Source: Cylindrospermopsis curvispora GIHE-G1 | GTDB lineage: Bacteria > Cyanobacteriota > Cyanobacteriia > Cyanobacteriales > Nostocaceae | Assembly (NCBI RefSeq): GCF_014489415.1 | Contig: NZ_CP060822.1 | Location: 2,775,501-2,839,500, forward strand | Direction: 5' to 3' | Length of the DNA stretch: 64,000 bases | Shown here: one piece after another, positions 30,186 through 38,504 of the stretch | Numbering within the stretch: the stretch's first letter is position 1 | Layout of the letters: each line of letters starts with the position of its first letter | Position numbers and translations under genes: made by a program | The notes under the pieces: generated by a model | Told to the model about the DNA's origin: nothing | Databases searched by the model: none | What the model saw: the letters and a program-made list of their open reading frames with translations, nothing else

Positions 30186-31154
30186 ATGAATGAAGTAATA
30201 GTCCATCAAGTTGATGTTACTCACTACCGCTTGGTAGAGCTATCTAAGCTTGCCGACCAAGCAAAACCTTTCTATGATTGGGTTGAAAAAACCGCAAAGA
30301 GAATAACCAGTTCGCATAAAGAGCTGAATGAAATTCTAATGTCAGCAAATAGGAATGATATCGCCGCTATTATCAATGCGTGTTATTCTGAAGCGGAAGA
30401 CAAACAGCCGCTATTATTTGATGGTATTGGGAGAGTTTATCCACATGAGAAAGCATGCTTTTACTTCTTTGCATGGATAATTAGGGACGCACCCCAGCAG
30501 AGGCTGGCACCGCTTATAGCCCGAATGAGAAAAATGGAAGATATCGACAGAATAGTCGCCGAATCTGACACAATAGTTGAATTGATAAACGAATACAGAA
30601 CATGCGTCAAAAGTTTTAGTTGGCTAACAGTGCGTGAGGTAGTTATAGACCGACTTGAAGGATCACGCCGTAGTATTAAGGGGCATCAGCTTGAAGCTAG
30701 TGTAAGAACGGCGTTAATCACGGCATTTCAAAACTACTTTTCTATACATGGTAACTATGGACAATACAAGAAGATCAAAATCGCCGATAGGCAGATCAAG
30801 ATTGGAAATCATACCATTGATGTTTCTGCCGAACTTACACCAACCGGTAATGGACCAAATGAAACACTCTTATTGCCAATCAAAACGAGAGAGACCGAAG
30901 GTGGCGGGCATTCTCATATATTTACACGAGATATAATTGCGGCAGTGCGTGAATTGAAAGAAGACAGAAACAGGTATCACATGATTGCTGTTATTGTTGC
31001 GCTCAATTGGTCCGTTACCGAATTAGATAATATTGATGATCAAATTGATAAGGTCTTTCATTTCAACATGAACCCAAATAAGTTCGTGGGGTTTGATGAG
31101 GCATCGCAAATCCAATTGAACAGATACATTCAAGGAGTTTTAGATAATGGATAA
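30186..31154 (+). CDS. Probable type II restriction endonuclease
   Basis: This 322-aa protein has no strong named motif, but the segment around residues 210-245 (HTIDVSAELTPTG...LLPIKTRETEGGGHSH) has the spacing of a PD-(D/E)xK nuclease core, and the adjacent FTRDI resembles type II enzymes. It overlaps the downstream N4-cytosine methyltransferase gene by 8 bp, the usual coupled arrangement of endonuclease and modification genes. AAAGGAAG precedes the ATG. No C-protein gene is present. The recognition site cannot be read from the sequence. Confidence 0.75.
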   Translation: MNEVIVHQVDVTHYRLVELSKLADQAKPFYDWVEKTAKRITSSHKELNEILMSANRNDIAAIINACYSEAEDKQPLLFDGIGRVYPHEKACFYFFAWIIRDAPQQRLAPLIARMRKMEDIDRIVAESDTIVELINEYRTCVKSFSWLTVREVVIDRLEGSRRSIKGHQLEASVRTALITAFQNYFSIHGNYGQYKKIKIADRQIKIGNHTIDVSAELTPTGNGPNETLLLPIKTRETEGGGHSHIFTRDIIAAVRELKEDRNRYHMIAVIVALNWSVTELDNIDDQIDKVFHFNMNPNKFVGFDEASQIQLNRYIQGVLDNG

Positions 31155-32052
31155 TTTAAGCAGAATCATTAATAAAGTTCTTTGTGGCGACATCCGGGAT
31201 GTTGCCTCATCTATTCCTGATAATTATATTCAAGCGATTGTAACAAGCCCTCCATATTTCGGTCACAGAAATTACAGTGGAAATGAAGCCTCCGTCCGAG
31301 AAATAGGACGAGAAGGCAATTTATTAAACTATGTAAAAAATGTTATTGATTGTTTTGAGGCATTGAAACCGAAGCTTAGGAATGATGGATTATTGTGGCT
31401 TAACATAGGAGACACTTACCGGAATAAAGAACTCCAAGGCGTTCCTTGGCGTGTAGCATTTGCGCTGAAAGACACGGGATGGATTCTCAGAAGCGATATC
31501 ATTTGGAAAAAACCTAATGCAATGCCATCTTCCGTTAAGAACAGGCCAACTACTGATCATGAGTATGTTTTTCTTTTTTCTAAATCTGCTGATTATTACT
31601 ATGATGCCGATTCCATAAGAGAGCCACATGTAACATTTTCAGAAAACTCAAAAATGAGAGGTGGTAGAAATCACTTAGGTAAACGTAACGGCACACCAGA
31701 AAATGGCAAGAATGCAGGAAACCAAAATTTGCATGATGGCCGATGGGATCAGGCTTTTCATCCTATGGGGAGAAATAAAAGAACTGTCTGGGAAATTCCG
31801 TTAGGAAAATTTCGGGATGCACATTTTGCAGTCTTTCCTGAAGCATTGGTCGAAACATGCGTATTAGCTTCTACAAAAAAAGGTGATGTTGTATTTGATC
31901 CTTTTACCGGCTCTGGCACTACAGGGGTGGTTGCATTGAGGAATGATCGAAAGTTTATTGGGTGCGATTTGGTAAAAGAATATCAGGAAATGGCACAAAA
32001 AAGAATTGATGAAATCCTAGCTCAACCAAGTCTTTTCCGATATGGCACATAA
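31147..32052 (+). CDS. Type II DNA methyltransferase, probably N4-cytosine
   Basis: The catalytic motif TSPPYFGHRNY near residue 33 is the SPPY type seen in N4-cytosine methylases (DPPY is usual for N6-adenine). The SAM motif FDPFTGSGTTG follows near residue 255, so the order is beta class. The length of 301 aa is normal. It protects host DNA from the upstream endonuclease. It is oriented opposite to the surrounding DUF1156/DUF499 locus. Its stop codon is part of GGCACATAA, complementary to the left boundary sequence of the cassette. Confidence 0.88.
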   Translation: MDNLSRIINKVLCGDIRDVASSIPDNYIQAIVTSPPYFGHRNYSGNEASVREIGREGNLLNYVKNVIDCFEALKPKLRNDGLLWLNIGDTYRNKELQGVPWRVAFALKDTGWILRSDIIWKKPNAMPSSVKNRPTTDHEYVFLFSKSADYYYDADSIREPHVTFSENSKMRGGRNHLGKRNGTPENGKNAGNQNLHDGRWDQAFHPMGRNKRTVWEIPLGKFRDAHFAVFPEALVETCVLASTKKGDVVFDPFTGSGTTGVVALRNDRKFIGCDLVKEYQEMAQKRIDEILAQPSLFRYGT

Positions 32053-32128
32053 TCGGGTCGAGGCAGGTGTTTCTCCTGCCCATCCCACAGCACCCATCAT
32101 GCGGGTTCGCAATGGGCGGTTCATGAAG

Positions 32129-32223
32129 GTCTTGACCTTCGTAAGAAGGAATAGGTATAGGTATTGCAACTAGCTGTTCAATCACAAGAGGCAATCCCTT
32201 TTGTGGTTGTTCAAGTCTTGACC
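32129..32223 (+). CRISPR. Decayed CRISPR repeat remnant beside the second IS630 copy
   Basis: Positions 32129-32170 match the 36-nt repeat of the array at 37108 with two substitutions and a 6-nt duplication (AGGTAT), giving 42 nt. A 44-nt spacer-like stretch follows, then GTCTTGACC (32215-32223), the first nine bases of another repeat, cut off 7 bp before the IS630 end. Confidence 0.75.
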
Positions 32224-32230
32224 CTAATAA

Positions 32231-32675
32231 TACAGCGATTTTCATGTAGTTAAACTCCAAAATAAAATAAGCTATAATAAGGGTAATAAGTTAAAATAGA
32301 GTAAAAGTGCTGTCAAATTATATGCCAAAACCTTATTCAATAGATTTGCGTAATCGCGTGATTGTAGCATGGGTTGCTCGAGAGGGATCTCAACGCCAGT
32401 TGGCAGAAAGATTCAAGGTCAGCTTATCATTTGTGAGAAATTTAGTACGTCGTTATCGTGAAACTGGGCAAGTTGAGCCAAAGCAATGTGGAGGATATGA
32501 AAAGCCTATAATTGCAGGCCAATATTTAAACATGATCAAGTCTTGGCTGGATGAGAAAAATGATTTACTACTTTCAGAATTGTGCGATCGCCTGAGAGAA
32601 ACGACGGGCACTAGTGTTAGTATCACAACCATGCATCGAGCCTTAGAAAAGTTGGGTATACGTCATAAAAAAAAG
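32231..32675 (+). mobile_element. IS630-family element, 3'-truncated copy
   Basis: This segment is nearly identical to the first 445 bp of the complete copy at 28920, including the left end and the first transposase frame (from ATG 32322). Homology stops immediately after the eight-A run and its G, where sequence of the 167-aa gene region begins. It cannot transpose alone but could recombine with the complete copy. Confidence 0.9.
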
Positions 32676-32680
32676 GAATA

Positions 32681-33184
32681 TTACTTATTGGGGTCAGTTA
32701 ATAAACAACGTAGTGCCATTAGTACGCGGCGGGGATTTTTTCGGTGCATTGCCATCCCTAACCAATATGCAGCTTCTTCTTTACCCATAGCTTCAATCCC
32801 TTCTGCACAACAACACATATTTTCTCGGTTTCTCATTGGTGCTAATACCCGAAACATTAATCCCATCCTCAAGGCGTTCTCTTCATCAATTTCAAACTCT
32901 TTCTTTTTGCCCCTTTGCATGTTTGGTAAATCGATGTTTATAAATTTTAACTGTCGCAGCAGGCGATTTTCAATTAAGGCTAAATTTCTGCCTTTTAGCC
33001 CTGCAATGCGTCGAGGATGTTTTAGATGTGGTGTGGCTGGTGCTGGTAACTGGTAAATTTCTAGGGATAAATCACTACCTGAGTGTTTTTCAACTTGTAG
33101 TTGGTAATGTGGTTTACTTAAAAATTGAGGTAAGTTATCAGTGTGATTTCTCAGTTGAACTAGGGGAGAAATGGAAGTGGTCAT
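32681..33184 (-). CDS. Uncharacterised 167-aa component of the DUF499/DUF1156 locus
   Basis: The start is 3 nt after the DUF499 stop codon, so the two are cotranscribed. The sequence is basic in its first half (HLKHPRRIAGLKGRN) and contains an MCCCAEG cluster and KEEAAYWLGMAMHRKNPRRV near the C-terminus. I do not recognise the fold with certainty. Small proteins in this position recur in DUF499-DUF1156 loci. The stop codon lies only 6 bp from the truncated IS630 copy, so sequence that once joined it to the methylase gene has been replaced. Confidence 0.7.
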   Translation of the reverse strand: MTTSISPLVQLRNHTDNLPQFLSKPHYQLQVEKHSGSDLSLEIYQLPAPATPHLKHPRRIAGLKGRNLALIENRLLRQLKFINIDLPNMQRGKKKEFEIDEENALRMGLMFRVLAPMRNRENMCCCAEGIEAMGKEEAAYWLGMAMHRKNPRRVLMALRCLLTDPNK

Positions 33185-33187
33185 TGT

Positions 33188-36100
33188 TTAAATCGCCTCT
33201 GCGTAAGCTTCTATAAAAGCAGCACCTGTGGCAAATCTGGCTAACTTTTCTGTCATTTTTTCTGGTTGGTCTCCATTAAGGTCTAAACCATCAGGATATG
33301 TTAAAGTTAGGGTTAATTCCACATTTGTTTCTGAAGCTGCGCGCAGTTGGGGTTGTAGAAATTCTTTAACTGGTGAAATATCACTTACCTGTCCCTCAAA
33401 TTCCATTTTGAAACTACTGCCATTTTTGCTTTCATATTCAGCTGTTAGCTTGACCTGTTTTTCGGCGTTTGTAGCATGGTTGATGCCTCCTATTAGCTTA
33501 AAACCATCATTACTGTCAAAAATTCTTAAACTCAGTAGACTGATTTTTTTAACTTGTGCACTTCTGGCATCCTCCCAGATATTAATTAAAGCTTGTCGCA
33601 ATGGAGCTTCAGCTCTAAAAACGCGCGGGTGGGGAGCTGCTGGGGTAGATGAGGTCTGATAATTGTGTGTGTCTGTATTGGTAGAGTCTGTTCCAGAAAT
33701 ATAAGTCCCTCCTAATTTTTCCCCTGCTTTACTTGTTCTGGTAGCACCACTACTACTGCTTGCGGTGTTTCCGTAACTGGTGTTAGCTGGGTTTGGGTTA
33801 TCTGGTGAGGTGACTGAAGGACGTGGCCAAATACCTTTTTCTTTGGCATATTCTATGGTGAAAATAATTGACTGTTCATCTATTTTAATTTCTGCATAGG
33901 GATCATCTTTTCCGTTAAGTAAATCTCCATTTTGATAAATATAAATACCTTGCTCTATGCCTTTACGCACCATTTTAATAAAGGTCTCATCACTTAACAT
34001 GATGGAAAAACGGGGATTTTTACGAAATTCAGCTCTTAATTGAGCAGTGCTAATTTGTCCTTTTTTTAGGGGTGTATTGTCTCTAATATAGTTAGGTGCG
34101 GGAGGCTCACTACTTTCTGTAAGTAGTTTACTTGCATCTGATAAGGCTTTAATAACTTGCTGTTGTCCTATACCTGGTTTTTGGGAAGTAGAAGGTAAAT
34201 CAATTGATATATGAGCTAAGTCTATATTGGTATTATCTAGGCGAGTTTTGGAAGGGTAAAATAAGTGCCGATAGCATTGTTGAATGATAATGGCTAGTTC
34301 TTGTTCTGATTTTTGATACAGTTCGTTGACTTTATCTTGTTGATGTTGTGGTAATTGTGATAGTCTATCTGGTGTTCTCATTGCTGCCAATGCTAAGCGA
34401 TAGACCATTTTATCTTTCATTTCATCACGGGTGGCATCCTCAGCAACTAAAAATACTAAGTTATTCTTTAAATCGCGGTATTTACCCTGGGAACCTTGGC
34501 TTATGTAAATATTTTCTACTAACTGTGGTACTGTTACTTCTTCATTGCGCACTGTTTCTGCATCGTAACTAATAACAACTAGTTTCGGTTTGCCATCTTC
34601 TATATCATCACTCACATCATAAGCACCACCAGGAAATAGGTTGAGATTAAAAGTATTACCTTTAAAAATTTGCTGAATGCGGTCTTTGAGTTGGGTTCTA
34701 GCTTCGTCAAGGTTTACTTGCCTTTTCTGCTGGCTAATTAAAACAGTGAGGTTGACTTCTGTGAGAAATCGTAACGGTGCTGTGGGGCGATCATCTAAGT
34801 AACCAGATTCGGCAATAAATTTTTGGCGAGCATCATTGATAAAGCCCATATCCATTGCAGGAGCTAAAATGCTATAGCGTAAATTTACTTCATCTATCCC
34901 TTGTAGATTTTCATTAAAAACAAAGGTATGCCAAAGAATATTACGGGCAACAAAGGAAGCGTAGGGTGGTAAACCAGCATACCATTTAGTATCTAATTCT
35001 TCTGCTAAGGATACTCTTGCGGGAGAAGTACTTCCTGTATTTGCTGCTACGTCGTTTTGAATGACTGGGTCGAATCTTCCTAATTCTAAACGAGTGTTAA
35101 TTTCATCTCGAATAGGGTTATAACCAGGGTTCACATGATGTAGATGAATGGCATAAGTGGAGGTGGGTTGTTCTTGCCAAAGATGGGCTATGGTGCGGGT
35201 TAATAATCTCAACATTCCCCGCACCCGTTGGAAGGTGCTTAAAGTAGAGAGTTTATCAGTGAGTAAATCCATTAATGCAGGATGAAAAGGAAACCCATTT
35301 TGAAAGTCTGTTTCTCTATTAGCATTTACTCGTTCGGTGGGTAGGTCACTACGATAGGTAATCCACAATTGGTTATAGGTATTAACTACCTCCTTCACTG
35401 CATTTTGGTCTATGTGGGCGAATAAACGACGGCGTAATACTTGAACTGTTTCTTGTTCGGTGGTGGGGTTAAGGAGGGTGGAAACCCTTGCTGCGACTTT
35501 GCCCCATTCTTCTATTTTTTTATCTAGAAGTTCATTTTCTTGGGAATAGGCATCTGTGGCTTTCCCTTCCTTACCGACTGCTATGGTAAATACGACACAA
35601 GCTTTTTCAGTAGAACTAACAGCTTTAAATAGGGAGGTGAGAAATGGTGCAAGTTGATCTTGCTCTTCTGTACCTTTGACTTTTCGCAAGTAGATGGATA
35701 ATTCGTCTAATAAAATTAAAACTGGGTCATTGCCAAATAATTCTTGTAAGGTAGCTGCTCCTGGTGATCTTCTTGTGGTGGTATCACTTTCACGGACTTT
35801 TTCATAGCCTGCGACACCATCTAGTGCATAAGCTATTTCTCCCCAAGGGGTGTAAGCTCTTAAACCATTACCCAAGGGTCTGCCATTGATAGGGTCAGCA
35901 TTTTCACCATCAAAGGAAGCTAGTCTGACTTTAACTGTGGGGACAAGAGTGGGATCTATAAATTCTTGTACATTGGTTACACCTTGCATACCTTGGGCAG
36001 CGTGGGTAAGGGCAATAAGGCTATGGGTTTTTCCTCCGCCATATTGAGTGTCTAAACGCAAAACAGCACAACCATCATTTCCTTGTAGCCGTTCACATAC

Positions 36101-36286
36101 AGTTTTTAATAATGTTTTTAAACCTTGGGTGGGGTGGGTATTAGCGAAGAATAGATCTGGGTGAGCATATTCTGGGGGAGCTGTACCATTGATTACCTGA
36201 GCCAAATCCGCAGCAAAATCAGATTCACGAATATTCCCTTGTAATATCTCGGGACGGGGGGTGCAAATTTCAAATAAGGTTTTCAT
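33188..36286 (-). CDS. DUF499 ATPase of a methylase-associated defence system
   Basis: The 1032-aa protein has the DUF499 N-terminus (CTPRPEILQGNIRESDFAADL), a P-loop variant TQYGGGKTHS near residue 95 and Walker B LILLDELSIYL near residue 192. The C-terminal third is a Pro/Ser/Thr-rich linker (about 825-900) followed by a beta-rich domain. DUF499 proteins occur with DUF1156 methylases and helicases in loci regarded as anti-phage systems. It is first in the minus-strand operon. A palindromic operator and a TATAAT box lie about 80-115 bp upstream. Confidence 0.85.
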   Translation of the reverse strand: MKTLFEICTPRPEILQGNIRESDFAADLAQVINGTAPPEYAHPDLFFANTHPTQGLKTLLKTVCERLQGNDGCAVLRLDTQYGGGKTHSLIALTHAAQGMQGVTNVQEFIDPTLVPTVKVRLASFDGENADPINGRPLGNGLRAYTPWGEIAYALDGVAGYEKVRESDTTTRRSPGAATLQELFGNDPVLILLDELSIYLRKVKGTEEQDQLAPFLTSLFKAVSSTEKACVVFTIAVGKEGKATDAYSQENELLDKKIEEWGKVAARVSTLLNPTTEQETVQVLRRRLFAHIDQNAVKEVVNTYNQLWITYRSDLPTERVNANRETDFQNGFPFHPALMDLLTDKLSTLSTFQRVRGMLRLLTRTIAHLWQEQPTSTYAIHLHHVNPGYNPIRDEINTRLELGRFDPVIQNDVAANTGSTSPARVSLAEELDTKWYAGLPPYASFVARNILWHTFVFNENLQGIDEVNLRYSILAPAMDMGFINDARQKFIAESGYLDDRPTAPLRFLTEVNLTVLISQQKRQVNLDEARTQLKDRIQQIFKGNTFNLNLFPGGAYDVSDDIEDGKPKLVVISYDAETVRNEEVTVPQLVENIYISQGSQGKYRDLKNNLVFLVAEDATRDEMKDKMVYRLALAAMRTPDRLSQLPQHQQDKVNELYQKSEQELAIIIQQCYRHLFYPSKTRLDNTNIDLAHISIDLPSTSQKPGIGQQQVIKALSDASKLLTESSEPPAPNYIRDNTPLKKGQISTAQLRAEFRKNPRFSIMLSDETFIKMVRKGIEQGIYIYQNGDLLNGKDDPYAEIKIDEQSIIFTIEYAKEKGIWPRPSVTSPDNPNPANTSYGNTASSSSGATRTSKAGEKLGGTYISGTDSTNTDTHNYQTSSTPAAPHPRVFRAEAPLRQALINIWEDARSAQVKKISLLSLRIFDSNDGFKLIGGINHATNAEKQVKLTAEYESKNGSSFKMEFEGQVSDISPVKEFLQPQLRAASETNVELTLTLTYPDGLDLNGDQPEKMTEKLARFATGAAFIEAYAEAI

Positions 36287-36365
36287 GTATCTGATTGTCT
36301 AATTCTGTAGAAAGATTGATGGAAAACGTTTTGCGTCAGCAACTAAAGCAATGACACCTTAGTTG

Positions 36366-36401
36366 ATTATAACATTTCGTTTCATCTATCTTTAGATAGA
36401 T
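36366..36401 (-). promoter_or_regulatory. Operator and -10 box of the DUF499 operon
   Basis: The palindrome ATCTATC-TTTA-GATAGAT (36384-36401) lies exactly 12 nt upstream of TATAAT (minus strand, 36366-36371), so it would cover the -35 region. The same arrangement occurs upstream of the helicase gene at 51099. Confidence 0.6.
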
Positions 36402-37107
36402 ATTTAGCCCGGCTTTGGCAGGGATTGTTCCCCAGGTAAACACGGAATGAATTCCCTGTCTGAAGTGCAACCTGAAAAGGGTCTTTCTGTTACTGGGTGC
36501 CTACTCTCTTGCTCTCGTGTAAAAGACTTTTTAACAGAGTCCAAGAAATACCTCCAGAAGATAGCCTGAAACTGCGATCGCTCGTGAATGCGATCGTGTG
36601 GGTTGGGTTGAGGAATGAAACTCAACTGGGATAATTATAATTAATTGGGTGGAGTTGTGCGATTCAGGTTTATGTTTTATGACATTCAATCCGAACTACA
36701 AATTTTTATACGGGTGTTAAAATGCAGCCTAAACATTTCGTACCCGCTAACCTACAGTATGGCATTCACAATAAAAAATAAAATATACATAAGTTTTAGA
36801 CAATTATTTTCCCATAAGTGTGTTATAATATTGGAATATTTAGGGAAAAGCTCGATATAAATATTTAAGTAATAACAAACAACAATGATAAAAATAAAGA
36901 CAAAAAAATCAGTAATTAACGAAGAAAGTGCGAAGGTCAGAGAAAAACGCTGGAATGCCTATTATTTCGTCGGGAACCTCGCAGCCTTGTGGTGTAAAGG
37001 TTTCAGCCATTATTTTGAGGGTGGTGGAGGTGAAAAACAGAGAAATTTTGTTGACCTTCGCAAAGTGGGTCTAGACACCAGTCAGGGTAAGGGGTTAAAA
37101 TGGAGGG
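36402..37107. other. Gene-free region with CRISPR leader
   Basis: No convincing gene is present. The left part has HIP1-like sites, a fragment of the dispersed repeat (36598-36627) and a GGAATGAATTCC palindrome. The right part, about 36860-37107, is AT-rich and acts as the CRISPR leader. It contains TTGACCTTCGCAA (37051-37063), identical to 13 bases of the repeat. Confidence 0.5.
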
Positions 37108-38160
37108 GTCTTGACCTTCGCAAGAAGGAATAGGTATTGCGACATGACATGGTTTTACTGGCCGTTACTGGACAAAAAGTCTTGACCTTCGCAAGAAGGA
37201 ATAGGTATTGCGACGGTATGTTTGGAGCGCCTACTACTTTTCCTGATACTGTGTCTTGACCTTCGCAAGAAGGAATAGGTATTGCGACTGGTTTCTTTCT
37301 AGCCATGCTTGGGGTGGTTCGTACAGTCTTGACCTTCGCAAGAAGGAATAGGTATTGCGACTTATATCTGAAAATCCAGACTACCTTCAATACAGAGGTC
37401 TTGACCTTCGCAAGAAGGAATAGGTATTGCGACTAATCGTGATTGTAGGTTATGTATCTATTACATATGGGAGGTCTTGACCTTCGCAAGAAGGAATAGG
37501 TATTGCGACAGACTGGACTTTAGCGAAAGGTTCGCTTACAATTCGGTCTTGACCTTCGCAAGAAGGAATAGGTATTGCGACAGCAAAGCCTTCTGAAGAG
37601 AAGAGAAGCTAACCAAGGAGTTGTCTTGACCTTCGCAAGAAGGAATAGGTATTGCGACAGCCTATAATGATTTGCTCAATCTCATCCACCGTTGGGGTCT
37701 TGACCTTCGCAAGAAGGAATAGGTATTGCGACCTTTCAACCCAAGCTTGGGGTGGCTGATACGTTGAAGTCTTGACCTTCGCAAGAAGGAATAGGTATTG
37801 CGACATCAGTTATAGCCTCATTACCCACAGTTGTTATAAAGTCTTGACCTTCGCAAGAAGGAATAGGTATTGCGACTTGAATTGTTATCAGCAGAACTTA
37901 GAAAACGCCTGATGTCTTGACCTTCGCAAGAAGGAATAGGTATTGCGACTCCCTAAGCCTTTCGGCTTCTTCTTTAGAAGAAGCCCGTCTTGACCTTCGC
38001 AAGAAGGAATAGGTATTGCGACGTAAAGGTTCCAATGAACTTCTCATCCGCACGGGGATGGGTCTTGACCTTCGCAAGAAGGAATAGGTATTGCGACATC
38101 ACAGGGAGCTGCTCTAAAACAGCGAATATTACATTTGTCTTGACCTTTGCAAGAAAGATT
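37108..38160 (+). CRISPR. CRISPR array, 14 intact repeats, 14 spacers
   Basis: Fourteen identical 36-nt repeats start at 37108, 37179, 37253, 37326, 37398, 37474, 37546, 37623, 37697, 37769, 37841, 37914, 37987 and 38062. A decayed, shortened repeat starts at 38137. Spacers are 35-41 nt. The repeat begins GTCTTGACC, has a CCTTC-GCAA-GAAGG hairpin and ends ATTGCGAC, which resembles the ATTGAAAC 5' handle of many crRNAs. The decayed repeat at the right end and the AT-rich leader at the left agree on transcription to the right. No cas gene lies in this window, so the machinery must be elsewhere. The subtype cannot be assigned. Confidence 0.97.
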
Positions 38161-38504
38161 TTATTATATTGGTGTAAGTGTTAATAGTATTAATAGTTTT
38201 ACCGGATTGATAGAGATATTCCTGGTAATCTCTAAAATTAGCAGCAGTACAATTAGCTATATGGATGTCACTTAAATAAGATATGTAACTACGAATTATC
38301 CTATTATAATTTATTCTAGAGTGTTTAGATTTACCATCTAACCATTGATTTATAGCATTAGTAATGGCGATCGCCAGTAGTTTAAGGGAGGAAAGTGACC
38401 TAGGGAATGAATTCCCAAAGGTGGTTTTTCGGGATGATTTACCAAAAATTTTTCAATGTTTTCAGATATTTTCATCCCGTAAATATGTAAGTCAGAGAAT
38501 GTGA
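38161..38504. other. Intergenic region after the CRISPR array
   Basis: No gene is visible. The stretch holds the left copy of a 35-bp direct repeat (38224-38258), a HIP1 site and a GGGAATGAATTCCC palindrome near 38403. Confidence 0.5.
38224..38258 (+). repeat. 35-bp direct repeat, left copy
   Basis: GGTAATCTCTAAAATTAGCA starts a 35-nt block found again at 41026-41060 with a single mismatch. The pair brackets 2.8 kb holding the pentapeptide-repeat and ATPase-nuclease genes. Confidence 0.8.

Noticed and set aside
31955-32260. Minus-strand 101-aa frame across the methyltransferase end and the CRISPR remnant
   Set aside because: It antisenses a good gene and includes the CRISPR-like repeat.
36885-37133. 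82-aa frame at the start of the CRISPR array
   Set aside because: It runs from the leader into the first repeat, and its end is translated repeat sequence; it is not a gene.
37082-37806. Minus-strand frames repeating SQYLFLLAKVKT
   Set aside because: They are translations of the CRISPR repeats and spacers.
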